Of a DNA stretch of 64,000 bases, positions 18,807-27,874 are shown in pieces. The stretch spans positions 310,001-374,000 of the forward strand of contig CAVYYW010000014.1 of the NCBI GenBank assembly GCA_963772845.1, read 5' to 3'. The notes under the pieces are model-generated. The model saw only the letters and a program-made list of their open reading frames with translations. It had not been told where the DNA came from and did no database searches. How positions within the stretch are numbered: the stretch's first letter is position 1; each line of letters starts with the position of its first letter. The translations under genes and the position numbers were made by a program. Source of the DNA: CAVYYW01 sp963772845. GTDB lineage: Bacteria > Bacillota > Bacilli > Bacillales > Sporolactobacillaceae.

Positions 18807-19766
18807 ATGTTCGTAGAAAAAAAGACAAATTCAAAAAAACGTCATCCTTCTGATGGAGTGCTCCGTGTGCTGCCTTCTAAAAAAAACACCAAGACCGAAA
18901 CAGAAAAAAACCCTCCAATTATTGACTGGAGAGAACACTTTCCTGAACAAAAAGAGACAGATCAGCAAGCGGCATCTCGTGAGACTTCGCTTTTTCACCC
19001 CAATAGAGGCTTTAAAAAAGGAGACCTTTTATTCTGGCTAAAAAAACTCTGGCTACCAATTCTAGCAGCAGTAATTGTCGGTCTCGCAATCGGTTTTACG
19101 CTGATGATACTAATCTCAAAAGATAACACTGTGAAAAAACCACTGACGGCTTCAACAACACAGACAACCGGTACCACTGTCAAAACGCTAGAGTCTAGAG
19201 CACTGCCCGCTGACCTGCAGATTAAGTTCTATGGGGTACAGGCCAATGTCTTTAGCAATCAAGTCGGTGCAGCAGACTTTCAGAAGCAGCTTCTTCAGAA
19301 AGGGATAGCTTCTTTAATTTTGCCTGAAAAAAACTACCCGGTTATTATCGGACTCGCCTCCAATGAATCAACGGGAAAAACGTTAGCGGCAGCGTTTAAA
19401 AGCCAAGGCATTGCTGTCTATGTTAAATCATTTAGTCTTCCAGTCAGCAATAAATCCAAATTCAACGATGCAGAGATTAAAGTCCTTCAGAATTCTAAAT
19501 CCCTTATTTCCCAGGTGATAAATGCTGGAATCGGGACGGGTAATTTTAATCCAGAAAATTTGAATACCCAAAACTTGCAAGCCATTCAGAATCAGGCCAC
19601 TGCAATAGGGGGAAATAAAAATTTCTCCTCATCCGTACAAAAAAAAGTTAGTGCGGTTTACGATAGTACCATCAGCCTGTTGGCAGCTCTTAGGCAAACA
19701 GACAGCAGCGGAACAGCCGCTAAATTCATGACCGCTTTAAAAGCCTACTTTCAGATCATCGAATAG
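18807..19766 (+). CDS. spoIIB: Stage II sporulation protein B (SPOR-domain membrane protein)
   Basis: SpoIIB localises to the sporulation septum and helps septal thinning and engulfment. The 319-aa protein has a basic cytoplasmic N-terminus (about 1-85). A single membrane helix follows (LWLPILAAVIVGLAIGFTLM), then a linker and a SPOR-like peptidoglycan-binding domain starting at IKFYGVQANVFSNQVGAADF. Start ATG 18807 follows AAGGGAGA; the frame opens earlier but without a ribosome site. Sequence conservation of SpoIIB is low, so the call rests on architecture plus position between folC and radC. Confidence 0.82.
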   Translation: MFVEKKTNSKKRHPSDGVLRVLPSKKNTKTETEKNPPIIDWREHFPEQKETDQQAASRETSLFHPNRGFKKGDLLFWLKKLWLPILAAVIVGLAIGFTLMILISKDNTVKKPLTASTTQTTGTTVKTLESRALPADLQIKFYGVQANVFSNQVGAADFQKQLLQKGIASLILPEKNYPVIIGLASNESTGKTLAAAFKSQGIAVYVKSFSLPVSNKSKFNDAEIKVLQNSKSLISQVINAGIGTGNFNPENLNTQNLQAIQNQATAIGGNKNFSSSVQKKVSAVYDSTISLLAALRQTDSSGTAAKFMTALKAYFQIIE

Positions 19767-20069
19767 CCTCACCATTTATTCCCCAATATCAAAACAAATC
19801 AATTTTCGTCCGGTTGTCATAAACGGATGCCTTCTGTCGAATCACTTATATGTGAGAAAAAGACTGACATCTGTCAACTGGACGAAGAACCCATCATAAA
19901 AGTACAGCCCCCAGGGTATCTTCTTTGTCTGTCTGACATTTCAATGTAATGAAAAATCTTACAGTAAAAACAGTTGAAGCATACATCAAGATCTTTCTGC
20001 TCTTTTGCAAATGCCTGATCGACCTCTGGTGGGTAAGTTTTATACCCATAGCAATCAGGAGGTTTGTGT
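19767..20069. other. 303-bp gap where maf is found in B. subtilis
   Basis: No Maf-like sequence is visible. A minus-strand open frame with three clustered cysteines crosses it (see findings), but it has no convincing start. No terminator with a T-tract follows spoIIB. Confidence 0.4.
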
Positions 20070-20756
20070 ATGACCAATCAAATAATGATTCGGGATGTTC
20101 CGCTTGAGGAGCGTCCAAGAGAGCGTGTTCTGAGGGAAGGGGTTCAGGCTCTTTCCAATCAGGAGCTGTTGGCTGTTATTCTTAGAAACGGTACACGTAC
20201 AGAGTCTGTGCTGCAGTTATCCGCCCGGCTTCTTCATGATTTTCAAGGTCTTTATCATTTGAAGGACGCCACGGTTGAAGAATTACGAAATGTTAAAGGT
20301 ATTGGGCAGGTTAAAGCCATTGAGCTGCTGGCAACGATCGAGTTTGGAAGAAGACTGTCCAGACTGCCTCAGCAGGAACGCTATGTTATTCGTTCTCCGG
20401 AAGATGGTGCAGGCTATCTGATGGAAGAGATGAGGTTTCTTACTCAGGAGCACTTTATATGCCTTTACCTGAATACTAAAAACCAGGTTATTCATCAAAG
20501 AACGGTGTTTATTGGAAGCTTGAACGCTTCAATTGTTCATCCTCGCGAGGTCTTTAAAGAAGCTCTGAAACGTTCGGCTGCTTCGCTGATCTGTTTTCAT
20601 AATCATCCAAGCGGAGATCCGACGCCAAGCAGGGAAGATATTGAAGTAACGAAACGGCTTGTAGAGTGCGGGAAAATGATTGGCATTGAGGTACTTGATC
20701 ATATTATTATTGGCGATCAAAAGTTTACAAGTTTAAAAGAAAAAGGTTTGGTTTAA
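20070..20756 (+). CDS. radC: RadC family JAB/MPN domain protein
   Basis: This is a 228-aa protein of the RadC family. Its role in DNA repair is not firmly established. The N-terminal half carries a helix-hairpin-helix (ELRNVKGIGQVKAIELLATI). The C-terminal half carries the JAMM metalloprotease-like motif CFHNHPSGDPTPSREDI with the H-x-H...D metal ligands. Start ATG 20070 follows AGGAGG; the frame opens two codons earlier at a TTG. It precedes mreB as in B. subtilis. Confidence 0.94.
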   Translation: MTNQIMIRDVPLEERPRERVLREGVQALSNQELLAVILRNGTRTESVLQLSARLLHDFQGLYHLKDATVEELRNVKGIGQVKAIELLATIEFGRRLSRLPQQERYVIRSPEDGAGYLMEEMRFLTQEHFICLYLNTKNQVIHQRTVFIGSLNASIVHPREVFKEALKRSAASLICFHNHPSGDPTPSREDIEVTKRLVECGKMIGIEVLDHIIIGDQKFTSLKEKGLV

Positions 20757-20828
20757 CACTATATTTTTTAAGATGTATAAGCTATAATGAAATTTATGAG
20801 TTTTGCATCATGAAGGGAGATTACATAG

Positions 20829-21860
20829 ATGTTTGGTGGACTTTCTAAAGATTTAGGGATCGACCTTGGAACAGCTAATACGCTGGTCTATGTCAAAGGA
20901 AAAGGCGTGGTCGTTAGAGAACCCTCCGTCGTCGCTAAACGAACGGATACTGATACAATTGAAGCCGTTGGCAATTCAGCCAAAAATATGATCGGAAGAA
21001 CACCGGGCAATATCGTTGCCGTGCGTCCGATGAAGGATGGAGTCATTGCTGATTTTGAAACAACCGCTACAATGATGAAATACTTTATACAACAGGCGCA
21101 AAAAACCAGATCTTCTTTTTCACGAAAAGCGAATGTAATGGTCTGTGTCCCGTCTGGGATTACTGCTGTTGAAAAAAGAGCGGTTGAAGATGCGACAAAA
21201 CTTGCAGGAGCAAAGGAAGCTTATACAATTGAAGAGCCTTTTGCGGCGGCCATTGGAGCTGACCTGCCTGTTTGGGAACCAACTGGAAGCATGGTTGTTG
21301 ATATTGGCGGCGGAACAACTGAGGTCGCTATCATTTCGCTTGGTGGTATTGTGACAAGTGAATCCATTCGCATCGCAGGTGATGATATGGATGAAGCGAT
21401 CATTCAATACGTGAAGAAAACGTATAATTTGATGATTGGAGAACGGACTGCCGAATCATTAAAGCTTGAAATCGGAACAGCCGGAAAACCAGATCAGATG
21501 GACAGCCTTGAAATTCGTGGGCGTGATTTATTAACTGGACTTCCAAAAACCATTGATGTGAGCGCTGAGGAAATTGCAGAAGCGCTGAATGATACGGTTA
21601 ATCAAATTATTGAAGCTGTAAAAGTCACACTTGAAAAGACACCGCCAGAACTTGCTGCGGATATCATGGACAGAGGAATCGTTCTAACTGGTGGCGGCGC
21701 TCTGCTGCGTCATTTAGATCGTGTGATAAGTGAAGAAACAAAAATGCCCGTTATCGTTGCTGAGAATCCGCTTGACTGTGTGGCCGTCGGTACTGGCCGC
21801 GCTCTTGAAAATTTACATTTATTTAAATCAAAAGCAGGTATTACATCAAGATCTCGTTAA
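20829..21860 (+). CDS. mreB: Rod shape-determining actin homologue MreB
   Basis: MreB polymerises on the inner membrane face and directs lateral cell-wall synthesis with MreC and MreD. The 343-aa sequence shows the actin-fold phosphate loops DLGTANTLVYVKGKG and VVDIGGGTTEVAIISLGG. An amphipathic N-terminal tip (MFGGLSKDLG) fits direct membrane binding. A GAAGGGAG site precedes ATG 20829, and a TATAAT box lies at 20783. It heads mreBCD-minCD. Confidence 0.97.
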   Translation: MFGGLSKDLGIDLGTANTLVYVKGKGVVVREPSVVAKRTDTDTIEAVGNSAKNMIGRTPGNIVAVRPMKDGVIADFETTATMMKYFIQQAQKTRSSFSRKANVMVCVPSGITAVEKRAVEDATKLAGAKEAYTIEEPFAAAIGADLPVWEPTGSMVVDIGGGTTEVAIISLGGIVTSESIRIAGDDMDEAIIQYVKKTYNLMIGERTAESLKLEIGTAGKPDQMDSLEIRGRDLLTGLPKTIDVSAEEIAEALNDTVNQIIEAVKVTLEKTPPELAADIMDRGIVLTGGGALLRHLDRVISEETKMPVIVAENPLDCVAVGTGRALENLHLFKSKAGITSRSR

Positions 21861-21887
21861 AGTAAAGTCTTATAAGTAGGTGTCCTT

Positions 21888-22775
21888 ATGCCGCCGTTTT
21901 TTTCAAATAAAAAACTGATTTTATTGTTGGCAAGTCTTATATTGCTCGTTGCCCTCATCGGCTTTTCTCTCAAAGACAGGAAGCAGATGGGATGGCCGGA
22001 GCAATTTGTACATGATACAGCAGGATGGTTTCAAATTGTTTTTAATAGACCCGCTCAATTAGCAGCGGGTTTATTTGAGACAGTTGGTCATCTTGAAAAT
22101 ACTTACCGTGAAAACAGAGCACTTAAAGTGAATCTTGAAGGTTACGCAAAAGCTAAGCAGGACAATCTTAGTCTAAAGCATGAAAATGACCAGCTTAGAA
22201 AAGAACTGGGTGTGATGAAAGACCCGGCTCTTGGTGATTATAAAAAACATCCTGCCTTGATCATCAGTCGTTCCTATGACCAATGGAATCAGCTTCTCAC
22301 TGTAGATAAAGGAGCTAAGGATGGCATTAAACCGAATATGGCGGTTATTACCGGTGAAGGGTTTATCGGGAAAATAAAACAGGTTGGTCAATTTACGAGT
22401 GTCGTGTCTCTGATGACCGACTCAGAAAATGCCAATCAGATTGCCGCTATGGTACATGGGAAAAAAGATGATATATTCGGAATGATTGAAAGCTATAATA
22501 CTGAAAAAGGTGTTTTATTATTCAGTAAAATTCCGGTAAAATCAGACATAAAAAAAGGACAGATTGTCACCACATCCGGTCTTGGCCATGTCTTTGTAAA
22601 GGGACTTCCAATTGGCAAAGTGAAAAGCGTCACCACAGATCAATATGGCTTAACAAAAATTGCGGAAGTCGAGCCGGCAGCAAATTTAAATGATCTTTCT
22701 CATGTCATTATTGTGGAGCGTCAGGCGGCTTCGGGTGTTAACAGCCAGGACAATCAGAAAGGGACATCATCATGA
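21888..22775 (+). CDS. mreC: Rod shape-determining protein MreC
   Basis: This 295-aa bitopic protein links MreB to the periplasmic-side wall machinery. It has one N-terminal membrane helix (KLILLLASLILLVALIGF), then a coiled coil (about 70-110). A beta-domain region follows with GAKDGIKPNMAVITGEGFIG and GQIVTTSGLGHVFVKGLPIG, both typical of the family. A polar tail ends the protein. It overlaps mreD by 4 nt. Confidence 0.95.
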   Translation: MPPFFSNKKLILLLASLILLVALIGFSLKDRKQMGWPEQFVHDTAGWFQIVFNRPAQLAAGLFETVGHLENTYRENRALKVNLEGYAKAKQDNLSLKHENDQLRKELGVMKDPALGDYKKHPALIISRSYDQWNQLLTVDKGAKDGIKPNMAVITGEGFIGKIKQVGQFTSVVSLMTDSENANQIAAMVHGKKDDIFGMIESYNTEKGVLLFSKIPVKSDIKKGQIVTTSGLGHVFVKGLPIGKVKSVTTDQYGLTKIAEVEPAANLNDLSHVIIVERQAASGVNSQDNQKGTSS

Positions 22776-23293
22776 AGCAGGTTAAACTCTTTCTGATCCT
22801 CTTTCTCTTATTCATTCTTCAGGGGACAATTTTTACCGTTTTCTCACCTCAGTGGTTTGGGGTGGATCTGGCGATTGTCCCTCACTTTGTTATGGTAACG
22901 ATTTTATTTATTGCCCTTTACATCAACAAAAGTTATGCGCTGAGATATGGCATTATTTTCGGTTTTTTAATTGATTTAATTTATACTAATGTGCTTGGAG
23001 TTTATGCGTTTTGCATCGCTGTTACTGTATATTTTTTAAGTTACCTCTCTAAATTATTCCATTTGAATATTTTTGTGGTTTTTCTTTTGACCATTTTCGG
23101 GACGGGTCTTCTTGAACTTGAAATCTACAGCATCTATTCACTGATTGGCTTGGCGAATGAACCGATCATGCACTTTCTGAAAAACCGTCTCTGGATGACC
23201 GCACTGTTAAATGGTATTTTCGCAGTGATTTTCTTCTTTCCGCTTCGCCGGTTTATGCTATCGGTTAATACGGGTTATTCTGAAGAATCTTAA
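22772..23293 (+). CDS. mreD: Rod shape-determining protein MreD
   Basis: This is a 173-aa integral membrane protein with five to six hydrophobic helices that works with MreB and MreC in elongation. The family is recognised mainly by position and helix pattern; YGIIFGFLIDLIYTNVLG matches the conserved core segment. The ATGA overlap with mreC indicates coupling. Confidence 0.92.
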   Translation: MKQVKLFLILFLLFILQGTIFTVFSPQWFGVDLAIVPHFVMVTILFIALYINKSYALRYGIIFGFLIDLIYTNVLGVYAFCIAVTVYFLSYLSKLFHLNIFVVFLLTIFGTGLLELEIYSIYSLIGLANEPIMHFLKNRLWMTALLNGIFAVIFFFPLRRFMLSVNTGYSEES

Positions 23294-23354
23294 GAATATA
23301 AAGGGGATTTCAGCGGTTATATAGAATATATTTTATGTTGAGGTGAACCAGGTC

Positions 23355-24041
23355 ATGAATAAATCTAAATCACTGCCGCTAGTTACGATAAAGGGAACAA
23401 AGGATGGACTTATTCTCGTTTTAAACGATCAATGCGGGTATGCCCATCTTCTTAAAGAATTAAAAGAAAAATTAGCTGGTCATTCTAAACATTATCAGCA
23501 AGGTCCGATGATTTCTGTTAAAGTTCAAAGCGGCTTGCGGTATTTGACGGACGAGCAAAAACAAGAAATTACGGCATTAATTCGGTCCCATAAGAAATTA
23601 ATTGTCGAGAATTTTGACTCAGAAGTAATCAGCCATGAAGAATGTGAAGAACAACAGAAAAAGAATCAGTTGACAACGCTCATTCAGATCGTCCGTTCCG
23701 GTCAGGTTTTAGAATTGGAAGGGGATCTGCTTTTAATTGGGGATGTCAACCCAGGAGCCACAGTCCGTGTTTCAGGTAATCTATACATAATGGGTGCATT
23801 GAAAGGCATGGCACATGCAGGTGGTGTGCATAACGATAACGCTGTAATAGCCGCTTCATTTCTGGCTCCGACACAGATCCAGATTGGACAGGTTTCGAGT
23901 GGTATTATCAGTGATCTTTTTGATGAACAGCAGGCAAGTCAAACGATGGCGTGTGCTTATGTCGACAGCTCTTCAAAGCAGATATTAATAGAAAGTATTC
24001 ACTCTTATTTCAAGAAAAACAAACAGTTAATTAAGCTTTAA
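23355..24041 (+). CDS. minC: Septum site-determining protein MinC
   Basis: MinC inhibits FtsZ polymerisation away from midcell and is positioned by MinD. The 228 aa contain an N-terminal FtsZ-inhibiting domain (about 1-105) and a C-terminal beta-helix domain (LLIGDVNPGATVRVSGNLYI, GALKGMAHAG) that dimerises and binds MinD. The start is ATG 23355 with GAGGTGA upstream; the frame opens at a GTG inside that site. It is followed by minD after 20 nt. Confidence 0.94.
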   Translation: MNKSKSLPLVTIKGTKDGLILVLNDQCGYAHLLKELKEKLAGHSKHYQQGPMISVKVQSGLRYLTDEQKQEITALIRSHKKLIVENFDSEVISHEECEEQQKKNQLTTLIQIVRSGQVLELEGDLLLIGDVNPGATVRVSGNLYIMGALKGMAHAGGVHNDNAVIAASFLAPTQIQIGQVSSGIISDLFDEQQASQTMACAYVDSSSKQILIESIHSYFKKNKQLIKL

Positions 24042-24061
24042 CATTGAAAGAGGTGGAAGTC

Positions 24062-24859
24062 ATGGGGGAAGCAATCGTCATAACGTCCGGTAAGGGCGGT
24101 GTTGGGAAGACAACAACTTCAGCCAATATTGGTACAGTGCTTGCTTTGCAAGGGAAAAAAGTTTGTCTCGTAGATACAGATATTGGGCTGCGGAATCTCG
24201 ATGTCGTGATGGGGCTTGAAAACCGTATCATTTATGATCTTGTTGATGTAGCGGAAGGCCGTTGCAAACTTCAGCAGGCCTTGATTAAGGATAAGCGGTT
24301 TGATGCACTGTCATTGCTGCCAGCAGCACAAACGAAAGATAAATCTGCAGTGACACCTGAGCAGATGAAAGAACTCATTGATGATTTGAAACGGGACTTT
24401 GATTACGTCATTATTGATTGCCCTGCAGGCATTGAACAGGGGTTTAAAAATGCCGTTGCAGGTGCGGACCAGGCAGTCGTTGTGACGACGCCGGAATTGT
24501 CTTCTGTTAGAGATGCAGACCGGATCATAGGCTTGCTTGAGCAGGATGAAAGATTGATGTCACCAAGACTTATCATTAATCGTATTCGCAATCATATGGT
24601 TAAGAATGGTGATATGCTTGAAGTGGATGAAATTATGAATGTTCTTGCCATTGATCTTCTTGGGGTGGTTGTTGATGATGAAGCGGTCATTTCAGCGGCT
24701 AACAAAGGGGAGCCTATCTCGCTTAAACCTCATTCCAAGCCGTCGATCGCCTATCGTAATATTGGCCGTCGTATTTTAGGTGAAGCCGTGCCGCTTATGG
24801 CTTTAGACGAAAGGCCGAATTTTTTTCAAAAAATCAAGAAAATGCTTGGTATGCGGTAA
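24062..24859 (+). CDS. minD: Septum site-determining ATPase MinD
   Basis: This is a ParA/MinD-type ATPase that recruits MinC to the membrane. The 265 aa start MGEAIVITSGKGGVGKTTTS with the deviant Walker A (GKGGVGKT), and IIDCPAGIEQGF is the Walker B region. The C-terminal FFQKIKKMLGMR is an amphipathic membrane-targeting helix. The ATG at 24062 is behind GAGGTGG; an upstream in-frame start would overlap that site. A terminator follows, so the mre-min operon ends here. Confidence 0.97.
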   Translation: MGEAIVITSGKGGVGKTTTSANIGTVLALQGKKVCLVDTDIGLRNLDVVMGLENRIIYDLVDVAEGRCKLQQALIKDKRFDALSLLPAAQTKDKSAVTPEQMKELIDDLKRDFDYVIIDCPAGIEQGFKNAVAGADQAVVVTTPELSSVRDADRIIGLLEQDERLMSPRLIINRIRNHMVKNGDMLEVDEIMNVLAIDLLGVVVDDEAVISAANKGEPISLKPHSKPSIAYRNIGRRILGEAVPLMALDERPNFFQKIKKMLGMR

Positions 24860-24885
24860 ACACGCTCAATTGGGCGTGTTTTTTT
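24859..24885 (+). terminator. Terminator after minD
   Basis: The stem ACACGCTC/GGGCGTGT with a short loop is followed by T7. Confidence 0.85.
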
Positions 24886-25012
24886 GTGCAATTCTTTAAA
24901 AGTGTCCTTTAATAGGATATAACAGGTTTTTGGGGAGCTCCATGGTGTATATGCAGCCTGGAAATTTTGGTGGATGTGTTTGGTGATATGAGGCTGTCAG
25001 TTGCTTTATAAA

Positions 25013-25040
25013 TCATAATGCAGAACGTTGCTCATAAGAT
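25013..25040 (+). promoter_or_regulatory. Possible sigma-E promoter of spoIVFA-spoIVFB
   Basis: TCATAAT and CATAAGAT are separated by 13 bp, close to the sigma-E pattern and upstream of an operon that is sigma-E controlled in B. subtilis. The match is imperfect. Confidence 0.4.
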
Positions 25041-25102
25041 AGAAAGGAAGGACAACCTTTTCAAACGAAAGGGAGGGGAACGAGATCGAACGTAAAGAAG
25101 AT

Positions 25103-25831
25103 GTGCTCCATCGGCATGAGCTTCGTAAAAAGGCTAATAAAAAAGTTTCGGTTCAAAATCCATCAGTCTCAGTACCTTTTTCTTATAAAAGTCAGGAAGA
25201 AATAAATTCTTCAAAGCACAAAAAGAATGGTTCTTATTTAGTGAAAATGACAATTGCCTGCGCCATTCTTTTGGCCTCAATAGCTTTTCAGAGAGGGATC
25301 GTTCCAGTAAAGCCGAGCTTGAAGAATACTGTTTCACAAATGCTTTGGACAGATTTCCAGTTTACAAAGGTTCAGAAATGGTATGAGAAAAAAACAGACG
25401 GAAATCCTCTAGCATTATTATCGATGCCTTTTCTTCATTTAAATGCTGATTCTAAAAGCGGTGTAAAAAGCAATTCTTTTTCTGCCCCTGCTAATGGCCA
25501 GATAACGAAATCCTATACAAAAGCAACAAATGGGATAACGATAAGGGCCCAGAGCGACACCGCTATAACTGCTGTGGAAGATGGCGTAATTACCTTCAGC
25601 GGAAAAAAACAAGATACGGGAAATACGATTATTATTCAACATGCAAATGGAACGGAATCTCTATACGGCAGGGTTTCCTCGATCACGGTTAAACCTTATC
25701 AGCAGGTTACAAAAGGTGAAAAAATTGCTGAGATTCACCCTGCAAGTCATGAACCCTATGGCGTTTTTTACTTTGCTATTAAAAAAAATAAACATTTTAT
25801 TGATCCTTTGCAGGTGATCCCATTTGATTAA
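25103..25831 (+). CDS. spoIVFA: Stage IV sporulation protein FA, regulator of SpoIVFB
   Basis: SpoIVFA holds the SpoIVFB protease in a complex at the outer forespore membrane and is cut by SpoIVB to release pro-sigma-K processing. The 242 aa have a basic N-terminus, one membrane helix (LVKMTIACAILLASIAF) and a C-terminal degenerate LytM/M23-like domain (ITAVEDGVITFSGKKQDTGN). That domain lacks the catalytic His pair of active endopeptidases. The only ordinary start is GTG 25103, which lacks a good ribosome site; the strong GGGAGGGG site is 6-7 nt before an in-frame ATC at 25085. It overlaps spoIVFB by 8 nt. Confidence 0.88.
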   Translation: MLHRHELRKKANKKVSVQNPSVSVPFSYKSQEEINSSKHKKNGSYLVKMTIACAILLASIAFQRGIVPVKPSLKNTVSQMLWTDFQFTKVQKWYEKKTDGNPLALLSMPFLHLNADSKSGVKSNSFSAPANGQITKSYTKATNGITIRAQSDTAITAVEDGVITFSGKKQDTGNTIIIQHANGTESLYGRVSSITVKPYQQVTKGEKIAEIHPASHEPYGVFYFAIKKNKHFIDPLQVIPFD

Positions 25832-26669
25832 ACCGTGGGGTATTCCGATCAGGATTCATCCGCTTTTCTGGCTGCTGCTTGCCCTTTGCTTTATGACAGG
25901 ATATATATGGAATGTATTAATTGTTTTTCTTATTGTTTTTTTCCATGAGCTTGGACATACGCTTGCTGCCAAGTGGATAGGATGGGAAATTGAAGAAGTT
26001 TTGCTGTTTCCTTTTGGTGGAGTATTGAAAGTGTATAATCAAGGAGCGGAGTCCCTGAAGGAAATTTTTATTGTCACCATAGCCGGACCGCTCCAGCATC
26101 TTTTTATTCCATTCATTTCAACGATGCTTTTGGCAACGCCATTTTGGTCAGAGTCCCTGCACCAAATGACGCTAATGTATAACTTAACTATTCTTATTTT
26201 TAATTTGTTCCCGATATGGCCTCTGGATGGGGCGAAACTTCTTTCGCTGGGATTGATGATGGTATTGCCGTTAAAGAAAGCAGCGTCAGCCACTCATATT
26301 TTGTCAGCATTTTTTTTAATGGTGCTCTTCTTATTGCTTAATATTAGAGGGTTTAATCCTGAATCGGTATTTCTTGTTATGTTTCTCGGTCTAATGGGGT
26401 GGTCTGATTGGAGAAACAGCGAAGTTTTGTTTGTGAAGTTTTTATTATTCAGATGGCGGAACACACTATTAAGTTCGAAAACCCGGCTAATAAAAGTCTC
26501 CCTTCACGATTCGCTTGCCCAAGTAACGAAAAGATTTTACAGGCATTGTTATCATTCTATACAAATCGAGGAAACAGGAAGAAGGCTGAGTGAAGCGCAG
26601 GTACTAGAATATTATTTTATAGGAGGCTTTATTCACAAACCTCTTTCTGCTATTCTGGATAAGCAGTAG
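25824..26669 (+). CDS. spoIVFB: Stage IV sporulation protein FB, intramembrane metalloprotease
   Basis: SpoIVFB is a site-2-type zinc protease that cleaves pro-sigma-K in the mother cell. The 281-aa protein has several membrane helices, the zinc motif FFHELGHTLAAK (HELGH near residue 40) and the second motif NLFPIWPLDGAKLL with the metal-binding aspartate. A C-terminal CBS-like region (about 205-281) is typical of this subgroup. Start is TTG 25824, inside the end of spoIVFA, behind AGGTGAT. Catalytic residues look intact. Confidence 0.95.
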   Translation: MIKPWGIPIRIHPLFWLLLALCFMTGYIWNVLIVFLIVFFHELGHTLAAKWIGWEIEEVLLFPFGGVLKVYNQGAESLKEIFIVTIAGPLQHLFIPFISTMLLATPFWSESLHQMTLMYNLTILIFNLFPIWPLDGAKLLSLGLMMVLPLKKAASATHILSAFFLMVLFLLLNIRGFNPESVFLVMFLGLMGWSDWRNSEVLFVKFLLFRWRNTLLSSKTRLIKVSLHDSLAQVTKRFYRHCYHSIQIEETGRRLSEAQVLEYYFIGGFIHKPLSAILDKQ

Positions 26670-26900
26670 CCTTATGAAAAAGTCCGATTGTGAATTTTTT
26701 TAGCATTGACATAGGAAAAGCTGATATGATATGATTCTTCTGTTAGTCTTTTGGAGCGCAATACGACTTTGTATTGCATGTTGCTTGAGTTTAGTTGAAC
26801 TTTTGCACACTCGCTCCAACCGCACAACCATGGGCTTTTAAATGCATGAGAATTCATGATGCCTATGATGGCGAGTCTGAGAATCTGAGGAGGTGCAGGA
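26670..26900 (+). promoter_or_regulatory. L21 leader region of rplU
   Basis: The 231-bp gap before rplU carries TTGACATAGG with a TATGAT box (about 26706-26735), then a structured leader from about 26752. It contains two pairings: GGAGCGCAATAC with GTATTGCAT nearby, and TCGCTCCAACCGCAC followed by a CATGGGCTTTT tract. It resembles the Bacillus rplU leader where L21 is thought to autoregulate. I cannot verify the fold. Confidence 0.55.
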
Positions 26901-27209
26901 ATGTACGCAATTATTGAAACAGGTGGTAAACAGCTTAAAGTTGAAGAAGGACAAGTGCTTTTCGTTGAAAAGCTTCATGCTGAAGAAGGCGATACAGTAA
27001 CTTTTGACAAAGTTCTTTTTGTCGGTGGAGATAACGTGAAAGTCGGTGTCCCAACGGTAGAAGGCGCAACAGTCACCGCGAAAGTTGAAACACACGGCCG
27101 CGCTAAAAAAATTACTGTGTTTAAGTTCAAACGCAGAAAGCATTATCGTCGTAAGCAGGGACATCGTCAACCGTTTACGAAAATCACCATTGATAAAATC
27201 AATTCCTAG
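26901..27209 (+). CDS. rplU: 50S ribosomal protein L21
   Basis: The 102-aa protein starts MYAIIETGGKQLKVEEGQ and ends in the basic KFKRRKHYRRKQGHRQPFT, both diagnostic of L21. It binds 23S rRNA in the large subunit. GAGGAGGTG precedes the ATG. It is first in rplU-prp-rpmA. Confidence 0.98.
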   Translation: MYAIIETGGKQLKVEEGQVLFVEKLHAEEGDTVTFDKVLFVGGDNVKVGVPTVEGATVTAKVETHGRAKKITVFKFKRRKHYRRKQGHRQPFTKITIDKINS

Positions 27210-27221
27210 GTTTTATAATAA

Positions 27222-27542
27222 ATGATAAGAATGACTGTTCATCGTGAACATGGAAAGATCAGATCCTTTGAGCTTCAAGGCCATGCTGACAGCGGTCCTT
27301 ATGGCTATGATCTTGTCTGTGCAGCTGTTTCAGCTGTTACATTTGGTTCAGTTAATGCTGTTGAGGCGCTAACTGATTCGTGTCTTGAGATTGAGCAGGG
27401 AGCGGAAGGTGGTTTTCTTAAAGCGGTTGTTTCTGCTGAGGGAAAAACATTAGACGATGCCCAGCTGCTGCTCGAAGGCATGATGGTCGCCTTGAAAACC
27501 ATTGAAACGTCTTATGGTGAACACATAAAAATCATTGATTAA
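27222..27542 (+). CDS. prp: Ribosomal-processing cysteine protease Prp
   Basis: Prp (YsxB) removes the N-terminal extension of ribosomal protein L27 in Firmicutes. The 106 aa contain the catalytic pair in GHADSGPYGYDLVCAAVSAV: His21 and Cys33. Its substrate rpmA is the next gene and carries the cleavable leader, so enzyme and substrate are co-encoded. The stop is 13 nt before rpmA. Confidence 0.93.
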   Translation: MIRMTVHREHGKIRSFELQGHADSGPYGYDLVCAAVSAVTFGSVNAVEALTDSCLEIEQGAEGGFLKAVVSAEGKTLDDAQLLLEGMMVALKTIETSYGEHIKIID

Positions 27543-27555
27543 GGAGGTGCACAGC

Positions 27556-27846
27556 ATGTTAAAATTAGACTTGCAGTTCTTTTCTTCCAAAAAAGGTGTA
27601 GGTAGTACAAAAAACGGTCGTGATTCCAATTCAAAACGGCTTGGTGCAAAGCGTGCAGATGGTCAGCACGTATCAGGCGGTTCAATCCTTTTCCGTCAAC
27701 GCGGAACTAAAATTTACCCTGGTGTAAATGTTGGACGCGGCGGTGATGACACACTTTATGCTAAGATCGATGGCGTTGTAAAATTTGAACGTCTTGGACG
27801 CGATCGCAAACAAGTAAGTGTCTATCCAGTAGTTAAAGAAGCTTAA
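27556..27846 (+). CDS. rpmA: 50S ribosomal protein L27 with Prp-cleavable N-terminal extension
   Basis: The 96-aa protein starts MLKLDLQFFSSKKGVGSTKN. The segment before SSKKG is the Firmicutes extension cut by Prp after LQFF, leaving the mature N-terminus near the peptidyl-transferase centre. The body (RDSNSKRLGAKRADGQ, GTKIYPGVNVGRGGDDTL) is typical. Start ATG 27556 follows AAGGAGGTG. The frame opens seven codons earlier, but the family N-terminus fixes the start. A terminator follows; B. subtilis has spo0B here. Confidence 0.97.
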   Translation: MLKLDLQFFSSKKGVGSTKNGRDSNSKRLGAKRADGQHVSGGSILFRQRGTKIYPGVNVGRGGDDTLYAKIDGVVKFERLGRDRKQVSVYPVVKEA

Positions 27847-27874
27847 GAGGCTTCAGCGTGTAAACGTTCAGAAC

